Shown here in pieces: positions 1-11,100 of a stretch of 64,000 nt of DNA (positions within the stretch are counted from its first letter, which is position 1; each line of letters starts with the position of its first letter). The position numbers and the translations under genes are program-made. The notes beneath the pieces are model-generated. The model was not told where the DNA came from and searched no databases. It worked only from the letters and a program-made list of their open reading frames with translations. Origin of the DNA: Anaeromyces robustus (taxonomy: Eukaryota; Neocallimastigomycota; Neocallimastigomycetes; Neocallimastigales; Neocallimastigaceae); contig MCFG01000220.1 in assembly GCA_002104895.1 (NCBI GenBank), positions 1 through 64,000 of the forward strand. Direction: 5' to 3'.

Positions 1-748
1 TACATATACTATTTATTAATATTTATTAAATATTTTTATTTAATAATATATAATAAAAGTATTTAATATAATTATTTAATAAAACTATTTAATAATTCTA
101 TTTAATTAGAATATATTAATTAAAAATTTTTCAATAACAATTTTTGTTATAAAAATATTTAATAATTATATAATTATTATTAAACAATAAAAAATAATTG
201 GCATCCTAAACAAAATAAAAATATAATATATTAATTAATCATTAATATATTATATTTTTTACCATTGTTACATTTTTTAAAATCATTGTTCTAAGTAATA
301 ATAAATATTTTTTTGTATTTATTATTTTTTAATCTTAGAATAATGAGTGAACATTTTTTGAAATTTGTATTAAAATCTAAAAAAAAAAAAAAAAAGAAAA
401 AAAAAGAAAAAAAAAAAACGAAAAATCTGGAAAATATATTTAATAAAAAGATATTAATTTTTTTTAATTCGTACAATATTAAAGTCTTTTTTTATTTGTT
501 ATTTGGGTAAGAATTATAATAATTATTTATTATAAATCACACTATCTTCTTATAGATATTATTTCTTTGTTTTTATATTATATTATTTAGAAATTTATTA
601 TATCTTTGATTTTTTCTTTTATATATATATATATTTATTTATTTTTTAATCTTTATTTACTGAATTTAAATGTATTATAAAAATTAATGTAATAATCACT
701 AAGAAGATATTCTTTCCTTATTCTAAAAAATATCTATATTATTAATCA
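1..748. other. AT-rich intergenic DNA
   Basis: There is no supportable gene here. The stretch is A/T homopolymer and short ATT runs, with a poly-A-rich tract near 380-418. Similarity to retroelement copy 2 (around 11,668) stops near 748, so the break point of copy 1 lies at the right edge of this stretch. Confidence 0.6.
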
Positions 749-758
749 AAATTTTTAT

Positions 759-1077
759 TTAATTATCATTATTATTTATAAAAGAATTGTTATTTTTACA
801 CACATAAACTTCATTATTTTTGACACAAGAAATTTTATTTAAAATATTATTTTCTAAATAATTTTTATTATCTTCTTTATTAACTTCAAAACAATTTTTA
901 TTATTAAAATTTTCAACTAAATTTTTATTATTATAAGTAGTACAAAAATTTTTAGAAAAATTTTTATTATTTAAATTAGCACAAAAATTTTCAGAAAAAT
1001 TTTTATTATTTAAATTCGTACAAAAATTTTCAGAAAAATTTTTATTATTTAAATCAATATTAAAATTTTCAGAAAAA

Positions 1078-1122
<45 letters not shown>

Positions 1123-1736
1123 GAATCTTTAGAAGAGTTTTTATTTCTAATATTATTATTAAAATTTTTAGAAAAATTAACATTATTAAAATCATTATTA
1201 AAATTATTAGAAAACTCATTAAAACCATAATTATTATTAAAATTTTTATTATTATTTTTATCCATAATATTATCACTAAAAATATTTGAAAAATTTTTTT
1301 CTTCATCATTAATAACATTATTATTATCATCTTCATATAGAAAACATATATATTTATCTTCTGTTTCTAATAAATAATCAACTAATACATTTTTATTTAA
1401 TTCTTCTTCAATTTCATCGTTTATATCTTCTTCTTCTTCTTCTAATTCATAAACACTTTCAAAGCTTCCAATTTCTCTAACTTCATCAGTCTTTTGATAA
1501 AGTATATGCTCTGAAAAGTCCATAATTAATTTCATTCTTGCTAAAGCTTCAACACCTATTAATACTTGGAAAATATCATCTTTTTCTACTAATCTAAATA
1601 TTTCTTTTGAAGTGATATTTCCAATAGTTATTTCAATTTCATATAGTTTAGAAATAAGTGTTGTATTATTGCAAGCTTGATATAATGTTTCCTTAATAGT
1701 AGATATAGGTTTAAATGGAATATTATTTTCAATCAT
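759..1736 (-). pseudogene. Ty3/gypsy copy 1: truncated pol (protease C-half and Asn-rich linker only)
   Basis: This 325-codon ORF is nearly identical to the first 324 codons of the intact pol at 8167-12642. It carries the second half of a retropepsin fold (the VLIGVEAL stretch matches the usual hydrophobic-hydrophobic-G segment near the protease end), an acidic stretch, and then an Asn-rich linker with repeated NKNFSENF-type units. A one-base deletion relative to copy 2 near 766 ends the frame, and similarity to copy 2 is lost by about 748. Reverse transcriptase, RNase H and integrase are therefore missing, so this copy cannot be autonomous. It starts at an ATG that overlaps the end of the upstream ORF (see the junction feature). 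Confidence 0.85.
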
Positions 1737-1751
1737 AAATTTTTTTTGTTA
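1729..1751 (-). promoter_or_regulatory. ORF2-to-pol junction: +1-type frame change on an A8 run
   Basis: On the minus strand ORF2 reads through A8 (1747-1740) and ends at TGA (1731-1729). The pol frame, +1 relative to ORF2, opens after a TAA at 1751-1749 and has its first ATG at 1736-1734, before the ORF2 stop. The shared open window is therefore under 20 nt and centred on the A8 run. The same sequence occurs in copy 2. A +1 shift, transcriptional slippage to A7, or re-initiation at the overlapping ATG would all reach pol. An inherited one-base insertion in a master copy is also possible. Confidence 0.55.
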
Positions 1752-2484
1752 TCATATTAATAGAAGAACACGAATCTAAATAAACAGTAGTTTCAACATT
1801 TTCAACTTTACATTTTGTTTTTACGATTTTATCTTTTTTAATTGTAGATAAAATAGTTCCTTCATCTTCAACTACTGTTGTATATTTTAAAGCTTTTGAT
1901 AACTCAGTTCTTAATTTTGGATTAATATTAAGCAACTGACCAATAGTTATGTTAGCAAATTTATTTCCAATGTCATCTACTATGTTATAATTATCTTGAT
2001 TTTCGGCAATTTTTAATACCTTTGTAGTATTTTCTTTATTTTGTTTTTCTGCCTTCTTATCACTAGGAAGTTGAATTTCTTTGGCTAATTCTCTTATTTC
2101 TTTTGCTCTTTCCTTTTTATTATTTTTCTTAGCCCTTTCAATTGTAGGTTCATTTATGAATGATGGGTCCAGATGTTGCAGACTTTCAGTTTGATTATTA
2201 TTTTCTTGTTCTATATTATTATTTTTATTTTCACTTTCTGGTTCCACTTCCATTGATTCTTGTTTATTTGATGGCACTTTTATGGGTTGTGGATTTTCTT
2301 TTAAGCTTTCTTTTATTGTTTTCTTATAAGGCTTGTTATTATTTGTTTTTCTTTGCCTTCTTTCTGCAACCATTGTTATCTCTTTTTCTTGTTCATTCTT
2401 TATTTCTTTTTGATTTTCAGAAAGTGAAATAGTAGTGAGCATAGTATTGGTTTGATTTATGGGAGTATTCCTTCTCCCATTCAT
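1729..2484 (-). CDS. Ty3/gypsy copy 1: ORF2 (basic linker plus N-half of aspartic protease)
   Basis: This 251-codon ORF lies between Gag and Pol. Residues 1-170 are charged and rich in Lys, Glu, Gln and Asn, with no recognised domain. The last about 20 residues hold the catalytic segment of a retropepsin, VYLDSCSSINMI, where families normally show D-[S/T]-G-[A/S]. Here the Gly is replaced by Cys. The rest of the protease lies in the next ORF in another frame, so an active protease needs the second frame change. Its ATG sits inside the ATGA overlap with the Gag stop, directly after a -1 frameshift signal, so it is probably made as a Gag fusion. An identical ORF is found at 12635-13390. Confidence 0.8.
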   Translation of the reverse strand: MNGRRNTPINQTNTMLTTISLSENQKEIKNEQEKEITMVAERRQRKTNNNKPYKKTIKESLKENPQPIKVPSNKQESMEVEPESENKNNNIEQENNNQTESLQHLDPSFINEPTIERAKKNNKKERAKEIRELAKEIQLPSDKKAEKQNKENTTKVLKIAENQDNYNIVDDIGNKFANITIGQLLNINPKLRTELSKALKYTTVVEDEGTILSTIKKDKIVKTKCKVENVETTVYLDSCSSINMITKKIYD

Positions 2485-2499
2485 AAGTTTAAAGGGTTA
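2459..2499 (-). promoter_or_regulatory. -1 programmed frameshift cassette between Gag and ORF2 (copy 1)
   Basis: Read on the minus strand, the Gag frame contains T_TTA_AAC at 2493-2487, an X_XXY_YYZ heptamer in exactly the right phase. It is followed by a 6-nt spacer (TTATGA, which contains the Gag stop) and a perfect 7-bp hairpin, ATGGGAG (2480-2474), loop AAGGAATA, CTCCCAT (2465-2459). The -1 frame is closed by a TAA at 2499-2497 just upstream, so the overlap of the two frames is confined to this site. This matches the known architecture of -1 frameshift signals. Termination and re-initiation on the ATGA overlap is the alternative. Confidence 0.8.
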
Positions 2500-3647
2500 T
2501 TATTTAATTTATTTAATTGTCCTTCTTCTTCCATTTTTGCTAAGTCTTTAAAACTGTAAGGACAGTCTTGTCTTCTATGCCCATTTTGACCACACTTGTA
2601 ACATATAGTGTAAGGGTTAGAGGGTTTAGAATTTTTATTGTTTTGATTTAAATTATTATTATTATTATTATTATTAAAATTATTATTATTAAAATTATTA
2701 TTGTTATTGTTATTATTGCTATTATAATTATTATTATTGTAGTTATCATTATAATTATTATTATTATTATAATTATTATTATAATTATTATTATAATTAT
2801 TATTATAATTATTATTATTATAATTATTATTATAATTATTATTATTATAATTATGATTATTATAATTATTATTATTATAATTATTATTATAATTGTTTGG
2901 ATTATTTCTAGAATTATAGCGATTAAAATTATTTCTATTTCCGTTATTATAATTTCTATTATTATTAAAATTATTATTAAAATTATTATTAAAATTATTA
3001 TTATTATTATTATTATTATAATAATTCTCATTATTAAAATTATTATTATAATTTGGATTAAAGTTATTTTTATTACTATATGAATTCCATTGGTTATTCA
3101 TAAACATAACTATATTATTGTTACGGTTAGGAGTTTCAATGGCCGTTTCTGCTAATTCTGCTATTTCTAAAGCTTTTTCAATATCTTCAGGTTTAGCAGT
3201 AATTACATGAGTTCTGATAAACGGCCTAGAAGCAATGGAATCAGCATAATCATTTATAGTAATAAATTGTTTGAAATCCTGTTTCAAATTTTTATAATAG
3301 TTATTATATCTCCAATTGAAATCCTTTATAGATTCTCCTCTTCTAATTCTTAGAGCTTTTAAATTAAAACATTTTTCTTGAGGAGTTATATTTAAGTATT
3401 TTTCTATTGATTCTTTTATTTCATCAACAGAAGGATATTTTATTATTCCATCTTCTTCTTCTTTAAGATCATCTATTACACCTTTTAATCTTCCTTGAAC
3501 ACATTCTTTTGCCCAAGCGAAGATTTTCTTCTCTTCACTAATGTCGGACAGTTCCATCACTCTTTTAAATTCTTCTGTCCAACTTTCTATATCTCTATCT
3601 TGACTACCAAGTCTTGGTAGCATTCTAGAGATTTCACTTATCTTCAT
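2481..3647 (-). CDS. Ty3/gypsy copy 1: Gag with CCHC zinc knuckle (intact)
   Basis: The 388-residue Gag ORF is open from ATG at 3647 to TGA at 2481. Residues 1-180 form a charged, helical-looking capsid-type region. About residues 185-335 are almost pure Asn with Tyr and Phe, encoded by ATT/AAT repeats. A zinc knuckle, CYKCGQNGHRRQDC, follows near residue 352 and would bind the element RNA. The frame then ends in the -1 frameshift cassette. Copy 2 has the same protein with one visible substitution (A to S in the segment before KECVQGR) and a frame break in the Asn region. This is the only copy in the window with an unbroken Gag. Confidence 0.88.
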   Translation of the reverse strand: MKISEISRMLPRLGSQDRDIESWTEEFKRVMELSDISEEKKIFAWAKECVQGRLKGVIDDLKEEEDGIIKYPSVDEIKESIEKYLNITPQEKCFNLKALRIRRGESIKDFNWRYNNYYKNLKQDFKQFITINDYADSIASRPFIRTHVITAKPEDIEKALEIAELAETAIETPNRNNNIVMFMNNQWNSYSNKNNFNPNYNNNFNNENYYNNNNNNNNFNNNFNNNFNNNRNYNNGNRNNFNRYNSRNNPNNYNNNYNNNNYNNHNYNNNNYNNNYNNNNYNNNYNNNYNNNYNNNNNYNDNYNNNNYNSNNNNNNNNFNNNNFNNNNNNNNLNQNNKNSKPSNPYTICYKCGQNGHRRQDCPYSFKDLAKMEEEGQLNKLNNNPLNL

Positions 3648-4902
3648 TTTTAATTTTTAGATTCAGAAACACAAAAATATTAGAAAATCAGTAGTTTTAT
3701 TTATTTTATAGATTAATACTTTATTTATTTATTTTATTAATTTATTATATTTTATTTAATTTATATTATCAAGATACAGGATTTTCAATTAGTTTCAAAT
3801 ATTTAATATAAAAAATTCGTTTATTATATTTGTAATATTTCTTGAAATTCAGTTTATTAATTCTTTTATTTTAATTTGAATTTTAAATATAATAGGGTTA
3901 GGATAATATATAATAAGTAATAAAAATTTTGTTAAAAAAAAAAAATTAATATTGGATATTATTAAATAATAAGTATAAAAAAATTTATATAAAATTATTA
4001 TTAATGTGTTAAGATAACAGTATAATATTTTAGATTTACCAATATTAATAAGTAAAAATATAATATATAAATTTTTATTATTAATAAGTTGAAAGGAAAT
4101 TAATATAAATTTTTATTATAAATAAGTTGAAAGAAACTTAACATAAAATAATATTATTAATAAGTTGAAAAGAATATTAATATAAGATTTATTAATAAAT
4201 TAAAAGAAATTAATATAAAATAATATTATTAATAAGTTGAAAAGAATATTAATATAAGATTTATTAATAAATTGAAAGAAAATTAATATAAAATTTTATT
4301 AATATTTATTTTTATTATATACAATATATATTCAATATGATATATATAGAAAGAATATAATAAATAAATATATAAAGATATATGATTAAATAAAAATAAG
4401 AATTGAAAGCAAAAATATTTAAAAGGTTGTTACAAGAAAATTAATTTAAGTTATTATTATTTTAATTCAAAAAAAAAAATTGTATAAAGGAATTAATAAG
4501 GATAAAATGTTTCTAGGAATTTCAAGAAATTATTAATAAAATTAATTTTATTTAAGGTTATATAAATTATATATAAAAATATATATTTGTGTAAATATAT
4601 AACTTAATTATATAATTTTTATATATTTTATTTTTATTAGGAAAATATTTATTTATAGTTGAAAGAGGTTTCCAAAATTTTATTAGAGTATTATGATTTT
4701 AAAAAAAAATTTTATAAATTTATTTATTGTAATAATATATCAAGATTATTTTAATAGGTTGATTGTTATTAATATTATTATTTTTACTATTGTTTAATAA
4801 AATTTATTAATATTAATATTATCAAAAATTTTTAATATAATTTTTATTAACACAAAATTTAGAAGTCCTTTAGAATATAGAAATTTATTAATTATTTATT
4901 TA

Positions 4903-5617
4903 TGTAACGGAACGGTAGTTCCAATATTACAATTGACACCAAAATCTGAAGTAAACACAAACAAAATAAAATTTAAAATAAAAGATACTTATTGCAATAT
5001 CAGAACACCTTTCCTTTGTTAACCTGAAAGGTCGGTGTCGAGATATATATATTAGTAAGATTTAGTTTTAAGTTTTATTTTATTTTTATTTAAAATATGT
5101 TTTATTAGAATTTAGTTTTATTAATTATTAAAAATTAATAATAACTAATCTTTGTAGTATTTCAAACTACTTATGAATTAATTATTACTAATATATATAA
5201 AGTTATAAAAGAATAAAAGCACAAAGAAAAATATTTTAACTAAAAGTTTTACACCTATTTATACTTTTTGCGGAAAAATAGTTTTAAAAATAAAAGTTCA
5301 TAAAAATAATAAAAAATTGCTAGAAACTAAGATATTTTGATATAAAATGAATCTCATAGAAAAATAAAGAAATATTATATAATTTTTTCTTAAAGTTTCT
5401 AATTCTATTCCATGTAATTCTATAAAGAGATACAGAAATAAAATACAGAAACAAATACAGAATAAAATACAGAAATTTATAATAAATAAATTTAAAATAA
5501 AATTTTTATAAAATTTGGAACAAGGTGTGAGTCGAACCCAGAGTGTTCGCCCAGATGGTCATAGTTACTAACCACTAGACCATGGTTACTGTTTTACTAA
5601 TTGAGAGATTCGTTACA
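4903..5617. mobile_element. Solo LTR (715 bp) inserted in the copy 1 leader, 5-bp target duplication
   Basis: The insert begins TGTAACGGA and ends TTCGTTACA, a near-perfect 9-bp inverted terminus of TG...CA type. It is flanked on both sides by ATTTA (4898-4902 and 5618-5622). Copy 2 lacks it; the homologous leader there runs from about 14540 to 15700 without it, though that copy also has a deletion of about 170 bp at this spot. These are the hallmarks of a solo LTR left after LTR-LTR recombination. It belongs to a different family from the host element. A degraded tRNA-like block lies near its right end. Confidence 0.75.
5523..5600 (-). pseudogene. tRNA-like block with A-box and B-box motifs inside the solo LTR
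   Basis: Read on the minus strand, TGGTCTAGTGG matches a pol III A box (tRNA D-arm), and about 45 nt later GGGTTCGACTC matches a B box (T-arm). Spacing and order are those of a tRNA. The T-stem pairs at only about 3 of 5 positions and the 7-bp acceptor stem barely pairs, so this is not a functional tRNA. It is a tRNA-derived relic, either a SINE head or a pol III promoter captured by the LTR. Confidence 0.6.
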
Positions 5618-6901
5618 ATTTATTAAAATTTAAAGAACAATATCAGTTTATTATATGTATATTTAAAACTTGGAATTAATCAATAGAATATATATAATTT
5701 CTTAATCAGAAGGGAATTTAATTTGTGTAACGGAAATATAATGAGAACTTTAATTTTTCAAGGATTACTAGAATTTTTTTTTTTTTTTACAACCGTCGGA
5801 AGTTTACAAAGGAATGTTCTAGAGAATTATAATAAATGAAAATAAAAAAAATATTAATTAGTATTATTTATTAAGTGATTGTATTGTTAATAATTTATTA
5901 ATAATTTTCACTCAAGCACAGTGACTATAAAGCCTTTCGACCTCGTACTTAGACCCTCATTCAATATTTATTAATTTTCGTTTCCTAGTTCTGCTCCCGA
6001 ATCTCTCATCAGGATTTTCAGCAGAACTTACTACTCTCTTGTTGTTGAATAAATATTGAACTGTCTAAGCACCTCTACTCCCGCTTGCTGAGTGTGTGCT
6101 TAGTTATTCTCTTATTAAAAATTATTTTTAATTACTGTTTATATTTCGACTTTTTCTACTCTATAAACAGCAACCAATACAATGTTAATAAAAAATACTG
6201 TTATAATTAAATTTAAATAGCTTGAACAATACTACAAATTATTGAAGTAAGCTATTCTCTTAGTTTATAGAAACGCAATTGAGCTAAGGAGTTTTTCATC
6301 CAACAGCCGCACTCTATAAATAAGGGTTGCTTGAATTAGCTTATTCTTTGAATAAGGCACAAGCAGTATTTAAATTTAATTATAGAATTTACTATTAATT
6401 GCTGAAAGGACTAATTATTTCTTAGTTTTTATATCACACTAATCCCCTGGCAGATTAGAAATATAACAAACTAGTTTGGTGGAAACTAATTATCCTTATT
6501 AATAATAAATTCGGTAACGTAGTGGATAACCACTAATAACTTCCGAAATATTTTTGTTTTAATATAATATATATTAAAACAAATAAATCAATTTTTTTTT
6601 AATATTTTTAACGTTTCACAAATCTCTCAATATTTGTGTAACGTTTTCTTTTTGTAATACTTATTTATAATAACAATAGTACTATTAATATTAATTTTTA
6701 CTATTATTATTATATAAATTTTTAAAATTTTTAATTTAAATAATTAAATCTTCAAATAAATATGTTTTATTATAAAATTCTTTTATTATTATCAAATAAA
6801 AAAAATATATCTCAAAAAAAAAATTTAAAACCAATATCTCAAATTTAGTAATAATTATTTTTACTTATGTTAATTTATTGTTTATTTTTCATACTTTTTG
6901 T

Positions 6902-6922
6902 TCCCGCCCGGATTCTCCACCA
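6902..6922 (-). promoter_or_regulatory. Putative tRNA primer-binding site of copy 1
   Basis: The plus strand here ends CTCCACCA and looks like a tRNA 3' end. The minus strand starts TGGTGGAGAATCC, the form expected for a primer-binding site just inside a 5' LTR. It is conserved exactly at 16877-16897. It lies 9 nt from the proposed LTR end, a somewhat long gap. The primer tRNA cannot be identified by eye. Confidence 0.65.
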
Positions 6923-6931
6923 AATTTTTCT

Positions 6932-8148
6932 TGATGTAGGAAACATGTATATTCATAAACAATAAATATAATTAACTTATATACTAAATAATTATTACTA
7001 ATGAATCAATAAAATTAAAAATAAAATAATCTTTTGTTTAACTCTTCTTTTATTTTTATTATTCTTATTTTTAAATACAAATTATTGATCGTTTTATAAA
7101 AGAAAGAAAAATTATCCTCCTTTTATAATACATGAATTTTATTATTATAGTCTTTCGACTATTATTATTATTATTATTTATTTAATTAATCTAATTATTA
7201 TTATTTATTTTATAATATAATTCTCTATTCTAAACATTATTTTCTAAGATTTATTTTAATATTAATTATTATTGTTATTATTATTTATTAATATTTTCTA
7301 TTCTAATTATTAATTATTTTATTAATCTATTTAGTGTTTTAAATAAAAATTAAAAATAAATATTATACTTTTATACAGAAATACATTTAACTTCTGTATT
7401 ATACATTTTATAAATAATTCATTTATTTTATAATTAATTTTTATTATTTTATTTATTTTATTTTATTTTAATAATATACAGAATATTTATTTTCTGTATT
7501 TGTCCAGGGTTTTTAAGTTGGAGGGAAAGGATAAGGGAAAAAGGGAAAAGAGTGGATAGTATTATTTAATTATAATTATTTATATATTTATTATTATAAA
7601 TATTTATTATTATAATTATATTGAAGTATTAAATTTATTAAAGGTTAGAATTAGAAATATTAATAATTATTGTTATAAGAATATAAATAAAATGTATTAA
7701 TAAAGTGTTATAAAATATTTGATATTGATAAAATATTATTTAAAATATTATTTATTATATATAAAGTTTATTATAAAATATTAATAAGATTTATTTAAAA
7801 TATTAATAAAGATATAGAATTTATTATAAGATATTAATAGGATTTATTTAATATAAAATATTAATAATATTTATTTATTATAAGAATATTGATAAAATTT
7901 ATTATAAGAATATTAATTATAAAGTATTGATAAAATTTATTTGATATTAATAAAATATTTATAATTTATTTTAAGATATTAATAAAATATTGATAATATA
8001 AAAATAATTTTTAATATAGATAAAATTATTATGTTTTAAGATATTAATAATATTATAAAGAAGTTTTATTAAATGTTAGTTTATATGGGATAAAAGGTTT
8101 AAAAATATGGGTTTAGAAATAATGTGTATATAAGGGAATATTGTATCA
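6932..8148 (-). mobile_element. Shared LTR: 5' LTR of copy 1 and 3' LTR of copy 2
   Basis: On the minus strand the LTR runs from TGATACA to TACATCA (1217 bp), giving TG...CA ends with a short inverted match. On one side lies the primer-binding site of copy 1, and on the other the polypurine tract of copy 2. Its sequence matches 16907-19454 almost base for base apart from the nested insertion there. One LTR serving two adjacent internal regions is the signature of an LTR-LTR recombination product. The purine-rich GC-richer tract at about 7500-7555 stands out inside it. Confidence 0.75.
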
Positions 8149-8162
8149 AAATCCCCCTGCTT
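8149..8162 (-). promoter_or_regulatory. Polypurine tract of copy 2
   Basis: The minus strand reads AAGCAGGGGGATTT immediately before the LTR start TGATACA and just after the pol stop. A G-rich purine run directly abutting the 3' LTR is the normal plus-strand primer of LTR retroelements. Confidence 0.7.
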
Positions 8163-8166
8163 AGCT

Positions 8167-11100
8167 TCAGACTTCGTCCCCTGAAGTCTGGTTGTACCAA
8201 GTATAGTAGTGTACCAGATTTTTCTGGTGAACATTTCTATCAGCTATTTCACCAGTGTAAATGTCACAAATGCAAGCAGTATTAAATTTCATTTGAACAA
8301 TGCGGAAAGGACCAGTATAAAATGGATCTAATTTTCTTCTAGAAAAATTTCTTACTAGTACTAGATCACCTGGTTCAAAGGAAGTATTCATGGATTTTAA
8401 TTGTTTTCTTCTATTTTCCCATAATTTATTAGCATTTTCAATATTAGCAGTGGCTTCCATAATCCATTTATGATGTGTAGTAAATTTTCTTATAAGATAT
8501 TCATCAAAAGATTCATCAATGTTTCTATCATTATAACTTATAGATAGTTCAAAAGGTTGTAGATCAGTTCTACCATATAAAAGTTCAAAACTAGAAAACT
8601 TAGTGACTTCGCTTTTACAAGTTCTTATTGCCCATAAAGCAACAGGAAGAATATCATCCCAATTACTATCAGTTCCACCGAGAAGTCTAATATATTTTAC
8701 AATTTCTCTATTCCTGTTTTCTACTTGACCATTACTTTCAGGATGATAAGTACTTGTGTAATGAACATAAACATTATATAAATCAAGAAATCCTTTTGTC
8801 ATATTTGAAGTAAATTGAGGACCATTATCGGTTATAAGAATTTCTGGAATACCATGACGAGAAAATACATTAGTAAGAAATTTAATAACATCATTTGATT
8901 CAATTGTTTTAAGTGGTTCAGCTTCAACCCACTTAGTAAAATAATCGACCAGTACAATAATATATTTATTATTATTTTTAGTAGTAGGCAGTGGTCCAAT
9001 AATATCAAGTCCTACTTTAGTAAAAGGCAAACCTGGTTTAGTAGCAAATGATTCAGTACCTCTGTTAATAGGCTGAGGTCTTTTCATTTGGCAATCATGG
9101 CAAGTTTTAACAAGTAATTCTACATCTTTGGACATGTTTTCCCAATAATATTTTCTTTTTAATCTATCATACGTTTTGAAATATCCTTCATGTCCAACAT
9201 TATGAGCAGCTAATAAAAGTTCAATTTTCTCTTCTTTATCTTCAACAAATTTTCGAATATTTTCTCCATCTTTAAAATATTTAATATTATCTATAATAAT
9301 TATTTTCTTTTTCAAATAATCATTAATAGTTTTACTATTTATAAAATCTTCTGAGTTAGAAACATTATTATTTGTAGTAGCTAAATTTATTTCCTTTTCT
9401 TTATAATTATTTTCAGAATCATTATTTAAAATAGAAATATCATTTATATTATTATTATTATTATTATTATTATAAGAATAATTATTATTATTTAAATTAT
9501 TTTCTAAATCAATTTTATTATAAAAATTTTTAAAGGAATTAAAATTTTCGATATTATCAATGTTTTTAACACAAGAATTATTGCAAACACTATCAATAAA
9601 ATTTTCAAATTCATTAATATTATTATTATTAAAATTTTTAGAAAAATTTTTAATATAATTTTTATTAATATTATTAAATTTTTCAGAAAAATTTTTGGTA
9701 CAATTTTTATTATTAAAATTTTCATTATTAAAATTTTTAGAAAAATTTTTAATAAAATTTTTATTAATATTAATTTCATTATCAAAATTTTTAGTAACAT
9801 TATTGTTGTCATTTTTATTAATATTATTATTGATATTATTTTTATTAGAAAAGTAATTATTAATATTATTATCATTATAATTTTCAGAAAAATTATTAAT
9901 ATTATTTTTATTAATATTATTTTCGTTAATATTATTATTATTGAAATTATCAGAAGTATTATCAGTATTATTTTGATCAATATTATTATCAATAACTTCT
10001 TCAAGACAAGTAAATAAATTAGTATTTTTAATTTCTTTTTCATTTATTTTTGATTTAGGAACTAAACGAGAAAGTGCATCTGCAATAACATTTTTCTTTC
10101 CTTGTTCATACTTAACAATAATTTTTAGCATACTAAATGTTAATACCCATCTAGCTTGGCGAGCATTATTTGGTTCTTTATTATTAAATAAACCTACTAG
10201 AGGTTTATGATCTGTATATAAAATAGTTTCGAGTTTATTACCATTAAAATAAGGTTTAAATTTTAAACTACAATAATAAGCAGCAGTGCCTTCTAAATCA
10301 GTTACACTATAATTTAATTCTGTAGGTTTTAAAGTTCTGCTTATAAATTGAATAGGGTGTTCAATATTATCTTGATTCTTTTGCATTAATACACCACCTA
10401 TTCCATCTAATGAAGCATCCGTTCTAATAATAAATTGATTATCATAATCTGGATATATAAGTATAGGTGCTGTTATAAGTTTTTCTTTAAGTATTTTAAA
10501 TCTTTCTTCAGTAACTTCATTCCAGATATATTTTTCACTTTTCTTAAGAAGTTTAAATAAAGGTTGAGCAATTATAGCAAAATCTTTAATAAATTTTCTA
10601 TAATATCCAATAGCTCCAAGAAAGGATCTTAATTGTGTAATATTTTTAGGAGATTCCCATTTTGAAATAGCGTCTACCTTTTTAGGTATTGGTTTTACTC
10701 CTTCGGTAGATAAAATATGTCCAAGAACTTCTACTTCTTGTTTAATAAAATGGCACTTAGTTAAATTAGCTTTTAATCCATTTTCTTTAATTATATTAAA
10801 CACATTTTGTAAATCTATAATGTGTTGTTCTAAACTTGTAGAAAATACAACTAAGTCATCCATATAAATGAACATACATTTACCTATTAATGGTAAAAAT
10901 ATTCTGTTCATTTCACGTTGGAAAGTAGCAGGAGCATTACAAAGTCCAAATGGCATGACTTTATAATTATAATTTCCAAACATAGTTGTAAAGCAAGTTT
11001 TATCTCTATCTTCTTCTTCCATTGGAATTTGATGGAATCCAGAAAATAAATCCAGCGTAGATAAATATTTAACTTTATTCCCAATTGAAAATAATATTTC

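Larger units (their letters stand above)
3648..6901 (-). other. Copy 1 retroelement 5' leader (untranslated), interrupted by a solo LTR
   Basis: This stretch aligns with 14540-16876 of copy 2, minus the 4903-5617 insertion. It has no long ORF. A tandem duplication of about 74 bp near 4150-4290 is single in copy 2. The part around 5900-6540 is much less AT-rich and can form hairpins, for example GTTCTGC...GCAGAAC (about 5986-6025) and TAAGCAC...GTGCTTA (about 6066-6102). That fits a structured retroelement leader with packaging or translation signals, but no specific function can be read from it. Confidence 0.65.

Noticed and set aside
291-510. ORFs across the poly-A/poly-T tract
   Set aside because: Homopolymer-derived peptides on both strands with no domain or start context.
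2648-3083. Poly-Ile ORFs on both strands inside Gag
   Set aside because: Off-frame readings of the ATT/AAT repeat that encodes the Asn-rich region of Gag.
5523-5600. Functional tRNA gene
   Set aside because: A and B boxes are present but acceptor and T stems do not pair; annotated as a relic instead.
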